From assembly GCA_006227875.1 (NCBI GenBank), contig SBFI01000053.1:1-26457 (forward strand): a stretch of 26,457 nt of DNA, given 5' to 3'. This DNA comes from Acidobacteriota bacterium (lineage in GTDB: Bacteria; Acidobacteriota; Thermoanaerobaculia; Multivoradales; JAHEKO01). The position numbers and the translations under genes are program-made. Shown here in pieces: positions 7,770-14,709 of this stretch. Numbering within the stretch: position 1 is the stretch's first letter; every line of letters starts with the position of its first letter. Under the pieces are notes generated by a model that worked only from the letters and a program-made list of their open reading frames with translations, searched no databases and was not told the DNA's origin.

Positions 7770-8549
7770 ATGACACGGCCACAGACAGCCAATATCGCCC
7801 AGCCCTCCCAGCGGTTGGTTGGGCTTCCCATTCTCGCCGCCCTACTGCTGCTGATTGTGCCCACGGCTGTGCAGGCAAGCCCCCAGCATGAGGACGAGGA
7901 CATCAGACACCACCGCGTGGTCTCGGTAAGAGCCGGGCAGGTAGGTCCGATCAGTGTGGCCTTGTCGGGCTGGCACACCTACCTGGGGGTGCAGTTGCTG
8001 GATCTGACACCGGAGCTGCGCACCCACTTCGGTGTACCCGAGAGCGCCGGGGTCATGATCTCCAGTGTCAACGAAGAGAGTCCCGCTGCCAAAGCCGGCA
8101 TACAGACCGGCGACATCATCACTGCTGTCGACGGTGAGCCGGTCCGGCGGTCATTCGATTTGGCACGCAGGATCCGCGCTCACGAGGAGGGGGATGCCAT
8201 CGATCTGGAGACCTGGCGCGACGGCAAGGTCATGACCCTCGGCGCGGTGCTCGAGGAGCAGGAACGCGCCCAGGTCGATGTCCGCCGGTTGATAACCCTT
8301 GGCGAGGACCACGAAGGCCACGAGCGGCTGACACCCGAGCAGCTCCACCACGTGATCGAGATCGATCCGACGACTCTCAACGAGGCGATGACGCATCTCA
8401 ACGAACAGCTCGCCAGCCCGCATTTCAAGGAGCGGATCGAGAAGTACTGGAGCGGGCGCAGCGAGCTGCAGGAGCGATTGGAGGAGCTGGAGACGAGACT
8501 CAAGGAGTTGGAGAAGGAGCTCGCCGAGCTATCCCCCGACGACTCTTAA
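7770..8549 (+). CDS. Secreted PDZ-domain protein with C-terminal coiled coil, no protease domain
   Basis: This 259-residue protein has a signal peptide (ILAALLLLIVPTAVQA, cleavage near residue 36) and one PDZ domain at ~70-162. The PDZ domain shows HtrA-type features (GVMISSVNEESPAAKAGIQ, GDIITAVDGEPV). Residues ~205-259 form a strongly charged coiled coil (ELQERLEELETRLKELEKE). There is no trypsin-like or other catalytic domain. GAGGAG lies seven bases before ATG 7770. It is the third gene of the sigma/anti-sigma set. A role in sensing misfolded C-termini or in guiding proteolysis of the anti-sigma factor is a family-based inference, not shown. Its 3' end overlaps the convergent BrkB gene by 50 bases. 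Confidence 0.87.
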   Translation: MTRPQTANIAQPSQRLVGLPILAALLLLIVPTAVQASPQHEDEDIRHHRVVSVRAGQVGPISVALSGWHTYLGVQLLDLTPELRTHFGVPESAGVMISSVNEESPAAKAGIQTGDIITAVDGEPVRRSFDLARRIRAHEEGDAIDLETWRDGKVMTLGAVLEEQERAQVDVRRLITLGEDHEGHERLTPEQLHHVIEIDPTTLNEAMTHLNEQLASPHFKERIEKYWSGRSELQERLEELETRLKELEKELAELSPDDS

Positions 8550-9417
8550 ACCGGTCCGCCTGGCGGCCCTTGACCTTGGGTGAGCGGCGTTCGAGAGCGG
8601 CCGCCACTTCACCACCGACGAGGATGGAGAGGGCCGTCAGATAGAACCAGATGAGCAGAATCACGACCCCGCCGACGACACCATAAACCACCGTGAAGCG
8701 GGCGAAGTTGGCGACATAGAGCCTAAACAGCATCGTCACCGAGACCCAGAGGGTAGTGCCCACCATGGCGCCGACCAGAATTCTCCTCTTGGCGCGGCTC
8801 TGATCGTGGTTGGGGAGCAAGTAGTAGCTCAACCACATCAGACAGACCGACAGCGCAAAGATCAGCGGCCAGCGTAGGAGGAGTCTCGCCGGCTGTCGAA
8901 GGCCGAGGGTGGTCGCAATCTCCGGACCCGCCAGGACCACGACCGAGACGCCAAACAGGGCCAAGGCGGTCAGGGCCATCAAAAGCAGCGACAGAACCCG
9001 CTTTTTCCACCAACGATGGCGCTGCTCGACACGATAGGCGTGATTGAGGCCATCGGCCAGGGCCGCAAAAATGTTCGACGCCGACCACAGAATGAGCAGG
9101 AGGCTGAGGGATAGAGCCCCCGCCCCGGGGCCGGCGGTCATCTGCCGGACAAACTCCACTACCGTATGCGAGGCCGCCTGCGGCATGGTGGCTTCGAGCT
9201 GTCCCATCACCCAGTGAAAGGCCGCCTCGCGACCGAAATAGCCGGTGAGCGAGAAGAGAACCAGAATAAAGGGAAAGAGCGACAGAAAAAAGTAGAAAGC
9301 GATGCGGGCCGACTCGGCGGCCAGACGGTCGCTCTGCACCTTCTCTATCACCCCACGGGCGAACCCCGGCAGGCTCGCCAACCTCGACTCTTCCTTGGTA
9401 CCGGGTCGCTTCTCCAT
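8500..9417 (-). CDS. YihY/virulence factor BrkB family membrane protein
   Basis: This 305-residue inner-membrane protein has about six hydrophobic segments and the family layout. An amphipathic start with SARIAFYFFLSLFPFILVLFSL is followed by a loop and LSLSLLLILWSASNIFAALADGLNHAY. Near the end comes VVYGVVGGVVILLIWFYLTALSILVGGEV, the most conserved part. The tail is Arg/Lys-rich. The family was once annotated as ribonuclease BN, which is now considered wrong; its transport role is unsettled. ATG 9417 is chosen because it starts just before the conserved region and lies four bases after the stop of the upstream decarboxylase gene. An in-frame extension to 9489 would sit inside that gene. Confidence 0.92.
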   Translation of the reverse strand: MEKRPGTKEESRLASLPGFARGVIEKVQSDRLAAESARIAFYFFLSLFPFILVLFSLTGYFGREAAFHWVMGQLEATMPQAASHTVVEFVRQMTAGPGAGALSLSLLLILWSASNIFAALADGLNHAYRVEQRHRWWKKRVLSLLLMALTALALFGVSVVVLAGPEIATTLGLRQPARLLLRWPLIFALSVCLMWLSYYLLPNHDQSRAKRRILVGAMVGTTLWVSVTMLFRLYVANFARFTVVYGVVGGVVILLIWFYLTALSILVGGEVAAALERRSPKVKGRQADRFKSRRGIARRAPSPTP

Positions 9418-9421
9418 GCCA

Positions 9422-11116
9422 CTACTCGGGCGGGGGCGGTGTGGTCCCCACGCTGCGGGTAAAGGTGGCCAGGGTGCGGGAGATGTCACCGCGGGCCAGC
9501 GGTACCTCGATCAGGCACGGTCCGTCATGCCCGTGGGCCTCCGCCAGCGCCCGTCGGAAGTCTTCGGCCGTCGGTGTGTACCAGCCGCGGAATCCCCATA
9601 GCCTTGCCAGCTCGGCGTAACGCCCGTCCACCAACTCGTTGTAGCCGCTGGGCATAAAGGACTGGAGCATCTCCCAGGAGCCGTTGTTCATCACCACCAC
9701 GATCGGCGCCACCCTCCACTGGGGTGCGTTGACCAGCTCCCATCCCGTCATCTGGAAGCCCCCGTCACCCACCAGAACGAGCGGTCGTTCCCCGCCGGTG
9801 GCCTCGAATCCCATAGCCGCCGGCACCCCGAAGCCCATGGTGGCGTAGTAGGCCGAGGAGAGCACCAGTTGTGTATCGAGCTCATGCGAGCAGAACAGAC
9901 AATCTCCGGTATCGGTGACCAGCGGCATCTCCCCCTGCTCGGAGAAGAACCGGTTGAGCTCGGCGACCATCGCCGCCACCCGAACCGACCCCGCTGCAGG
10001 TTCGACGCCGGCACGCTCGAAGCTCGGTCGCCCGGCCCACTGATGGGGGCATTCCCGAGCCGGACCCTCAGCAGCCACAAGCAGCTCTCCAACCAGGCTG
10101 TCGAGCGGAATATCCTGGTAGCGATGGTAGCCGATCTCGACACAGCGTGAGACAGCCAGGACCATCCGTCGGGGATCGATGGCGCTCAGGCGAACACCCA
10201 TATTGGTGTCCGACAAAAGGACTCCCAACAGCAAGAGGCAGTCGGACTCCTCCACCAGCTGCCGGACACCGGGTGGGGAGGCGGGTCCCAGATAGGTCCC
10301 GGCATACTGCGGGTGGTCGTCGGGAAACGCCCCGCGCGCCATAAAGGTAGTGACCACCGGAATGTTGAGCCTCTCCGCCAATTCGACGATGCGGCCCGCC
10401 AGACGCTGGCGATGCACCTCGACACCGACCACCAGGACCGGCGACCGCGCCGCAGAGAGCATCCCCACGATCTCCTCCGCCGCCTCCGTCGTCGCGTCGG
10501 GTCTGCTCGGCACCGACAGCACCCGCGCCCGACCAACCCGGACCTCGGTCCCGACCATGTCCCTCGGCACCTCCAGATAGACCGGCCGCGAGAAGAGTCG
10601 ACAGACATCGATGGCGTAGCGGATCTGGTCGGCCGCGGTCTCCGCGTCGTCGAGCACGGCCTGATACTGGGTGACCTCCTCGAAGACCCGCCGCTGCGAG
10701 TCGAAGCTCTTGACCTGATGGTGGAGGAGGATGCCGTGGGACCGTTCGTCCTGCCCCGGACCACCGGTAAGCACCAGCACCGGGGTCTTCTCGGCGTAGG
10801 CCGCGGCAATCGGGTTGACCATGTTGAGGGCTCCGGCCCCATAGGTCACACAGGCCACCCCCAGACCCTGCTCGCCGCGGGCGGCGCCGCTGGCCGCAAA
10901 TCCTACCCCGGGCTCGTGCGACAGGGTGAGAAAACGGTGTCTGGGGTCCTCCTCGATGACCCGGCTGAGCTGGAGGATGAAGTCGCCGGGGATGCCAAAG
11001 ATGGTGTCCACCCCTGCCTCATAGAGCTGATCGAGGAGGAATCGCGCCAGGGTGGGCGGCTCGCCGGGTGCCGCCACCCGACGCCTTCGGGCGGTCACCT
11101 TGGGACTCGTAGGCAT
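9422..11116 (-). CDS. Thiamine-diphosphate-dependent 2-oxoacid decarboxylase (pyruvate/indolepyruvate decarboxylase type)
   Basis: This 564-residue enzyme should convert a 2-oxoacid to the aldehyde plus CO2 in the cytoplasm. The N-terminal pyrimidine-binding domain has the activating Glu in LSHEPGVGF (E68). A His pair, LLHHQVKSF (H132-H133), marks the non-oxidative decarboxylase branch rather than acetolactate synthase. The central domain spans ~205-350. The C-terminal diphosphate domain has GDGG at 450-453 and NN at 477-478, the usual metal-ThDP motif. The residues fit pyruvate, phenylpyruvate or indolepyruvate decarboxylases; the substrate cannot be fixed. ATG 11116 is chosen because a GTG at 11170 would add 18 non-conserved residues, though neither has a clear ribosome-binding site. 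It is likely co-transcribed with the BrkB gene four bases downstream. Confidence 0.9.
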   Translation of the reverse strand: MPTSPKVTARRRRVAAPGEPPTLARFLLDQLYEAGVDTIFGIPGDFILQLSRVIEEDPRHRFLTLSHEPGVGFAASGAARGEQGLGVACVTYGAGALNMVNPIAAAYAEKTPVLVLTGGPGQDERSHGILLHHQVKSFDSQRRVFEEVTQYQAVLDDAETAADQIRYAIDVCRLFSRPVYLEVPRDMVGTEVRVGRARVLSVPSRPDATTEAAEEIVGMLSAARSPVLVVGVEVHRQRLAGRIVELAERLNIPVVTTFMARGAFPDDHPQYAGTYLGPASPPGVRQLVEESDCLLLLGVLLSDTNMGVRLSAIDPRRMVLAVSRCVEIGYHRYQDIPLDSLVGELLVAAEGPARECPHQWAGRPSFERAGVEPAAGSVRVAAMVAELNRFFSEQGEMPLVTDTGDCLFCSHELDTQLVLSSAYYATMGFGVPAAMGFEATGGERPLVLVGDGGFQMTGWELVNAPQWRVAPIVVVMNNGSWEMLQSFMPSGYNELVDGRYAELARLWGFRGWYTPTAEDFRRALAEAHGHDGPCLIEVPLARGDISRTLATFTRSVGTTPPPPE

Positions 11117-11251
11117 CGGTGGAGTATATGTGGTGGGAAGCCACGATCTCGAGACCTTTCTGGCCGGCACCGAGGCCGGCCACTTCCTTGCGCCAGTTCT
11201 TCCAAGATTTTGTCATCCCCGTAGCCGTTTTTTCGGAGATTGACGCACCGC

Positions 11252-11270
11252 TTTTTCACCCTTTTTTCAC
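11252..11270. repeat. Tandem TTTTTCAC sites 11 bases apart upstream of the pilin promoter
   Basis: TTTTTCAC occurs at 11252-11259 and again at 11263-11270, one helical turn apart. The pair lies ~85-115 bases upstream of the sigma-54 promoter at 11353, inside an A/T-rich patch unusual for this GC-rich window. This is a typical place for activator binding. The function is inferred only. Confidence 0.35.
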
Positions 11271-11300
11271 AATCAGCCACTTCTTTCCAAGAGACTTATG

Positions 11301-11328
11301 CAAAAACCCCTGAATTGCAGTGTTTTTG
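11301..11328. promoter_or_regulatory. CAAAAAC-N14-GTTTTTG dyad upstream of the sigma-54 promoter
   Basis: The two seven-base arms at 11301-11307 and 11322-11328 are perfect inverted repeats with a 14-base gap. The dyad is centred about 64 bases before the predicted pilin transcription start. It could be an activator or IHF-type site, or serve the divergent decarboxylase gene. No binding protein can be named. Confidence 0.35.
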
Positions 11329-11352
11329 AAGTCGGCCATCCAACTGCCCGGT

Positions 11353-11368
11353 TGGCACACGGGTTGCT
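11353..11368 (+). promoter_or_regulatory. Sigma-54 (-24/-12) promoter of the pilin gene
   Basis: TGGCAC at 11353-11358, a five-base spacer (ACGGG) and TTGCT at 11364-11368 match the sigma-54 consensus TGGCAC-N5-TTGCW exactly. The invariant GG (11354-11355) and GC (11366-11367) are ten bases apart. Transcription should begin near 11379, giving a leader of about 17 bases with an AGGAG ribosome site before ATG 11396. Sigma-54 control of pilin genes is well known (the PilR type). Confidence 0.85.
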
Positions 11369-11395
11369 TTCTATTTGCGCGAGAGGAGAGTTGCC

Positions 11396-12064
11396 ATGAG
11401 AAAACGAACTCGCTCATCCGCCGGTTTCAGCTTCATCGAGCTCCTCCTGATTGTCGCTCTGATCGGTCTCATCACCACCATCCTCATCCCCAATCTGATG
11501 GATGCACTGCACAAGTCGCTGCAGAAGCGCACCGTGGCCGACATGCACGCTATCGCCACCGGCATGATGTCCTTCTACACCGACATGCACGGCGGCGCCG
11601 CGGCGGGCACCCGGGTCTATCTCGCGGACTACGACCCGATTGCCCACGGCGAGCTGACCGAGATGCTGGTGCCGATGTATATCGACCACCTGCCGCTCCG
11701 GGATGCCTGGCACAACGCCTACGACTACTACTTCGGCAAGACCACCGCGGAGTACGGCTACGAGCTGGCCTTTGGCATCCGCAGCCGGGGACGCAGTGGC
11801 GTGGCCGACTCGGTGGCTTATACCTGGGGCTCCTTCGACCCCACCCTCTACGACCACGACATCCTCTGGCTGGACGGTCTGTTCGTGACCTGGCCGGAAG
11901 GCACGCCCAACCCCAGCGGCGCCGGCAATATCGACTGCGACCAGGGTGTGGGTGACGGCAGCGAGGGCTGCGATCCCGCCAACTCCAACCAGGGTGATCC
12001 CAACAACAGCAACGACGAGCCCGACGGCACCGGCCCCGGCAACCCCGGCAAGAACAACGGATAG
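11396..12064 (+). CDS. Type IV pilin / GspG-like prepilin with acidic Asn-Gly-rich C-terminal tail
   Basis: This 222-residue protein starts with a short basic leader (MRKRTRSSAG) and a class III prepilin signal. The prepilin peptidase should cut between G10 and F11, leaving FSFIELLLIVALIGLI with the conserved Glu at mature position 5 (E15). The hydrophobic helix continues to ~50. The globular part (~50-180) is rich in Tyr, Trp and Asp, resembling pseudopilin G or a minor pilin. The last ~45 residues are low-complexity (GCDPANSNQGDPNNSNDE, then Gly/Pro/Asn), with a Cys pair and acidic residues that could bind Ca2+. AGGAG lies seven bases before ATG 11396. The gene has its own sigma-54 promoter and a strong terminator, so it is probably monocistronic. 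Pilus versus type II secretion use is undecided. Confidence 0.9.
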   Translation: MRKRTRSSAGFSFIELLLIVALIGLITTILIPNLMDALHKSLQKRTVADMHAIATGMMSFYTDMHGGAAAGTRVYLADYDPIAHGELTEMLVPMYIDHLPLRDAWHNAYDYYFGKTTAEYGYELAFGIRSRGRSGVADSVAYTWGSFDPTLYDHDILWLDGLFVTWPEGTPNPSGAGNIDCDQGVGDGSEGCDPANSNQGDPNNSNDEPDGTGPGNPGKNNG

Positions 12065-12096
12065 GGTTAACCTCTCTAGCCCTTCTCCACTCAGCA

Positions 12097-12127
12097 GGGG
12101 CCGGCCTTCGGGCCGGTCCTTTTTCTT
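12097..12127 (+). terminator. Intrinsic terminator after the pilin gene
   Basis: CCGGCC (12101-12106), a TTCG tetraloop and GGCCGG (12111-12116) form a perfect stem. The stem is extended by four more pairs including G-U, then followed by TTTTTCTTT. It lies 33 bases after the pilin stop. This is the clearest terminator in the window. Confidence 0.9.
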
Positions 12128-12143
12128 TCCCCCCACCCTCCCT

Positions 12144-12269
12144 GAGGGCTTGGGGGCACGAGGGCTTGAGGAAAGACAACGGCCGGCCTCGGGTCCAAGC
12201 GATGGGTCCTCGGGACTTGGCAGGGTGGGGGAGCCTCAAGCCCCCACGCCCTCAAGCCCTCAAGCCCTC
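12144..12269. repeat. Inverted arrays of GAGGGCTTG / CAAGCCCTC
   Basis: GAGGGCTTG occurs at 12144-12152 and 12160-12168. Its reverse complement occurs in a cluster at 12234-12269, with tandem CCCTCAAG units at 12249-12264. The two clusters can pair into a ~125-base hairpin, with a nested CCAAG/CTTGG between them. The element sits between the pilin terminator and the 3' end of mtgA. It may be an intergenic repeat family or a terminator-like structure for mtgA; the rest of this gap holds no gene that I can see. Confidence 0.55.
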
Positions 12270-12270
12270 T

Positions 12271-13017
12271 TCAGATCACTTTCCACAGCCACTCCGCCTT
12301 CTCCATCCGCCGCTCGATGGTGGCCACCCGCTGGCGGTAGGCGCGGCTGCTGGCCCGCGGGTGCCAGCGGCTGGGTCGCGGCAGGATAGCCGCCAGCTCG
12401 GCCGCCTGGCGCTCGGTGAGGTCGGCGGCCGACTTGTCGAAATAGGCGCGGCTGGCGGCCTCGGCGCCATAGATCCCCGGTCCGAACTCGACGACATTGA
12501 GATAGATCTCGAAGATCCGCCGTTTGTCGAGGTGGCGCTCCAACTGCCGGGTCAGGAGCGCCTCCTCGATCTTGCGCCAGAAACTCCGCTCGGGCGAGAG
12601 CCAGAGATTCTTGGCCAGCTGCTGGGTGATGGTCGAGGCCCCACGGGGGAATTCCCGCTCGCGCACGGCGTCCCGCACCGCCTGCTCGACCTCCTCGGTG
12701 GCAAAACCCTGGTGGGAGAAGAAGTCGATATCCTCGGCCACCAATACCGCGCGTTTGAGATGGGGCGAGATGCGGTCGTACTCGAGCCAGGTCTGGGCAA
12801 TGGTGTCCTTCTCACCCACCTGCCGTCGGAGCTCGCGATAGCGCTCGATAAAGGCGGTGGTGGTGGGGTCCCGGTCCGCCAGCTCGGCCACCGCCGGCAG
12901 CGTCAGCCACTGGTAGGCCGCCCACAGGACCAGCGCGGTGATCACCACAAGAATCAATACCCACCATCTCCGCAGCGATTGCCACCAGCCGCCGTTAGGG
13001 ATCTCTTCTGTCTCCAT
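12271..13017 (-). CDS. mtgA: Monofunctional biosynthetic peptidoglycan transglycosylase
   Basis: This 248-residue GT51 enzyme polymerises lipid II into glycan strands at the outer face of the inner membrane. A single N-terminal anchor helix (~18-36, WWVLILVVITALVLWAAY) precedes the catalytic domain. All GT51 motifs are present: AEDIDFFSHQGF with catalytic Glu E95, RGASTITQQLAKN, RKIEEALLTRQLE and KRRIFEIYLNVVEFG. There is no transpeptidase domain, which separates it from bifunctional penicillin-binding proteins. ATG 13017 is chosen. An in-frame TTG at 13029 with GGGAG six bases upstream is a real alternative and would add four residues. It stands alone, divergent from the DUF1015 gene. Confidence 0.95.
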   Translation of the reverse strand: METEEIPNGGWWQSLRRWWVLILVVITALVLWAAYQWLTLPAVAELADRDPTTTAFIERYRELRRQVGEKDTIAQTWLEYDRISPHLKRAVLVAEDIDFFSHQGFATEEVEQAVRDAVREREFPRGASTITQQLAKNLWLSPERSFWRKIEEALLTRQLERHLDKRRIFEIYLNVVEFGPGIYGAEAASRAYFDKSAADLTERQAAELAAILPRPSRWHPRASSRAYRQRVATIERRMEKAEWLWKVI

Positions 13018-13072
13018 CTGCTCTTCCAAGCTCGTCTCCCTTCCCGGGTTAGAATAGCCGCCCGGTCACGCC

Positions 13073-13495
13073 ATGGATATCTTTGCCTTTCAGGGGCTCC
13101 GTTACCAGACCGACCCTATCCTAGCCGGCAGCCGGGCGGGACCCCCCTACGACCAGATTGATGAGACCCTCAGGGACCGGCTCCACGCCGACGAGAACCA
13201 CTTTGCCCATCTGGTCCGCCCGCTGGGCGGTGGGGAGGAGGATCCACACCGGCGGGCCGCCCGGCTGCACGAGGAGTGGCAGACGAACGGGGTCATACAG
13301 CAGGACGCCGGGCCATCGCTCTACCCCTACGCCATCGAGCTCGCCCCAGGGGGTGCCAGGCGGCTCGGCCTCGGTGCGCTGATCGGTCTCGAGGAGCCCG
13401 CGAGCGGGGTCATCCGCCCCCACGAGCAGACCGTTGCCAAGACCGTCGACGAGCGGCTGGGGCTGGCGTGGATCTCGAGCCCATCCTGGTGCTGA
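13073..13495 (+). pseudogene. DUF1015 family protein, N-terminal part, frameshifted
   Basis: This 140-residue frame holds the N-terminal third of a DUF1015 protein: PPYDQIDETLR, then SLYPYAIEL and GVIRPHEQTVAKTVDERL. It then runs into nine unrelated residues and a TGA at 13493-13495. The family continuation is found in the frame one base back, from about 13468. The break lies in a tandem GGCTGG-GGCTGG repeat at 13455-13466, a slippage-prone site. The function of DUF1015 is unknown. ATG 13073 fits the family start. Whether this is a true mutation or an assembly error cannot be decided here. Confidence 0.8.
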
Positions 13496-14298
13496 GCGAC
13501 GACGGCGGTGAGCTCGACAAGCTACTGGCCGAGGATGTCGAGCGGCTCGCCGCTCTGGTCGATCACCGCGACGCGGCCGGCCACCGACACCTCGTCTACC
13601 GGATGGACGAGCCGGAGAGGGTCGAGCGCTACCGGGAGCTGCTGCGCTCTTCGACCGCCGTCATCGCCGACGGCCATCATCGCTGGGAGGTGGCGCGTCG
13701 CTTTGCCGGCGAGACCGACGCCCAACCCGGCACCCCTGCCGCCGCCAAGTTGTCGGTGATCACCAGCCTGTCGTCGACCGGTCTCACCATCGACCCCATC
13801 CACCGGGGCCTGCCCGAGATGGGCCCGCTCGGAGAGGTGGACGCCTGGGTGCTCTCCCGTCGAGTCTGGAGCGGCGACACCGGCCACCAGCTGGCCACCG
13901 CGGTAGCTGAGTCCCCGCAACCGGCTCTGGGGGTCCGGGAGCGGGGACGGGCAGCCGAGATCTGGATCCTGGACCCCGCGGCGGCCCCGGCCGATCTCCC
14001 CGCCGGCGCCCGTGGGCTCGCCGTCAGCCTGCTCCATGGCGCTCTGTTCTCCGCTCTCGGTCTGACGGCCAGCGCCGCCACCGACGGCACGGTGGTCTAC
14101 CGCTCCGACCCCGAACACCTGTTTGCCGAGCTCGAGAGCGGGGAGTTTGCCGCCGGTTTCTGGCTGCCACCGATGTCGGCCCAGGGCTTTGCCGACGCGG
14201 TCGCCGAGGGAGATCTGCTGCCGCCAAAATCGACCCGTTTTCTTCCCAAGCTGGCCTCCGGCTTGGTGTGGGCGGCCCACGATACGCGACTGGGGTAG
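13468..14298 (+). pseudogene. DUF1015 family protein, C-terminal part, frameshifted
   Basis: This frame carries the remaining two thirds of the same DUF1015 protein: VDLEPILVLSDDG, the hallmark VIADGHHRWEVARRF, and KLSVITSLSSTGLTIDPIHRG, through to LPPKSTRFLPKLASGL at the end. The first in-frame start after the break is GTG 13468. The same frame reads back to 13276, but those residues are Arg/Pro-rich and are only the shadow of the N-terminal part. Joined to the upstream part, the product would be about 405 residues, a normal length for the family. Its conserved residues look well kept, so the lesion is recent or artefactual. Confidence 0.8.
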
Positions 14299-14302
14299 CC
14301 GG

Positions 14303-14686
14303 ATGCCGACGACCTATCGTGACGACGGCAAACCGGTGGTCCAATTCGATCCGCTGCTCGAGATCTCCCCTTTTGCTCTTTTTCGTCGGTTGCGCGAAGA
14401 CCGAGCGCCGCTACTGGTCGATGTCCGGGATCGACCGGGGGACCGCGCCCTGGAGGGCGCAATACCGCTGCCCGACGACTCGTGGCAGCCACCCGAGGAT
14501 GTCGATGTTGTGCTCTTCGACGATGACGGTGGGACGGCTATAGCGCACGCCGCCCGGCTGCAGCAGGCCGGATGCGAGCGTGTCCGGGCGCTCTTTGGCG
14601 GACTGGAGCTCTACGAGTTCTCGCTCGATCCCGAGGTAGTGGGTGAGCGGACTTACCTCGTATCCACTACCGAGGAAGCGGGGTAA
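14303..14686 (+). CDS. Rhodanese-like domain protein lacking the catalytic Cys
   Basis: This 127-residue protein has a rhodanese-like layout: LLVDVRDRPG at ~37-46, GAIPLP at 52-57, VDVVLFDDDGG at 67-77, AARLQQAG and then VRALFGGLELYE. The position that usually holds the sulfur-carrying Cys is Asp (about D73), so it should not transfer sulfur. Such inactive domains usually bind or regulate. ATG 14303 begins four bases after the stop of the DUF1015 gene, so the two were likely one operon; an in-frame extension to 14123 would lie inside that gene and has no homologous look. The fold call rests on motif order only. Confidence 0.7.
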   Translation: MPTTYRDDGKPVVQFDPLLEISPFALFRRLREDRAPLLVDVRDRPGDRALEGAIPLPDDSWQPPEDVDVVLFDDDGGTAIAHAARLQQAGCERVRALFGGLELYEFSLDPEVVGERTYLVSTTEEAG

Positions 14687-14709
14687 TCTGCGGTCTGTCT
14701 ATTTGTAGT

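Noticed and set aside
8500..8549. Shortening either convergent gene to remove the 50-base overlap
   Set aside because: Both frames run through to their own first stop, and stops cannot be moved; the overlap is real unless there is a sequence error.
13441..13495. Programmed ribosomal frameshift in the DUF1015 gene
   Set aside because: I see no classic slippery heptamer or downstream stimulatory structure; mutation or sequence error is simpler, so it is listed as a broken gene.
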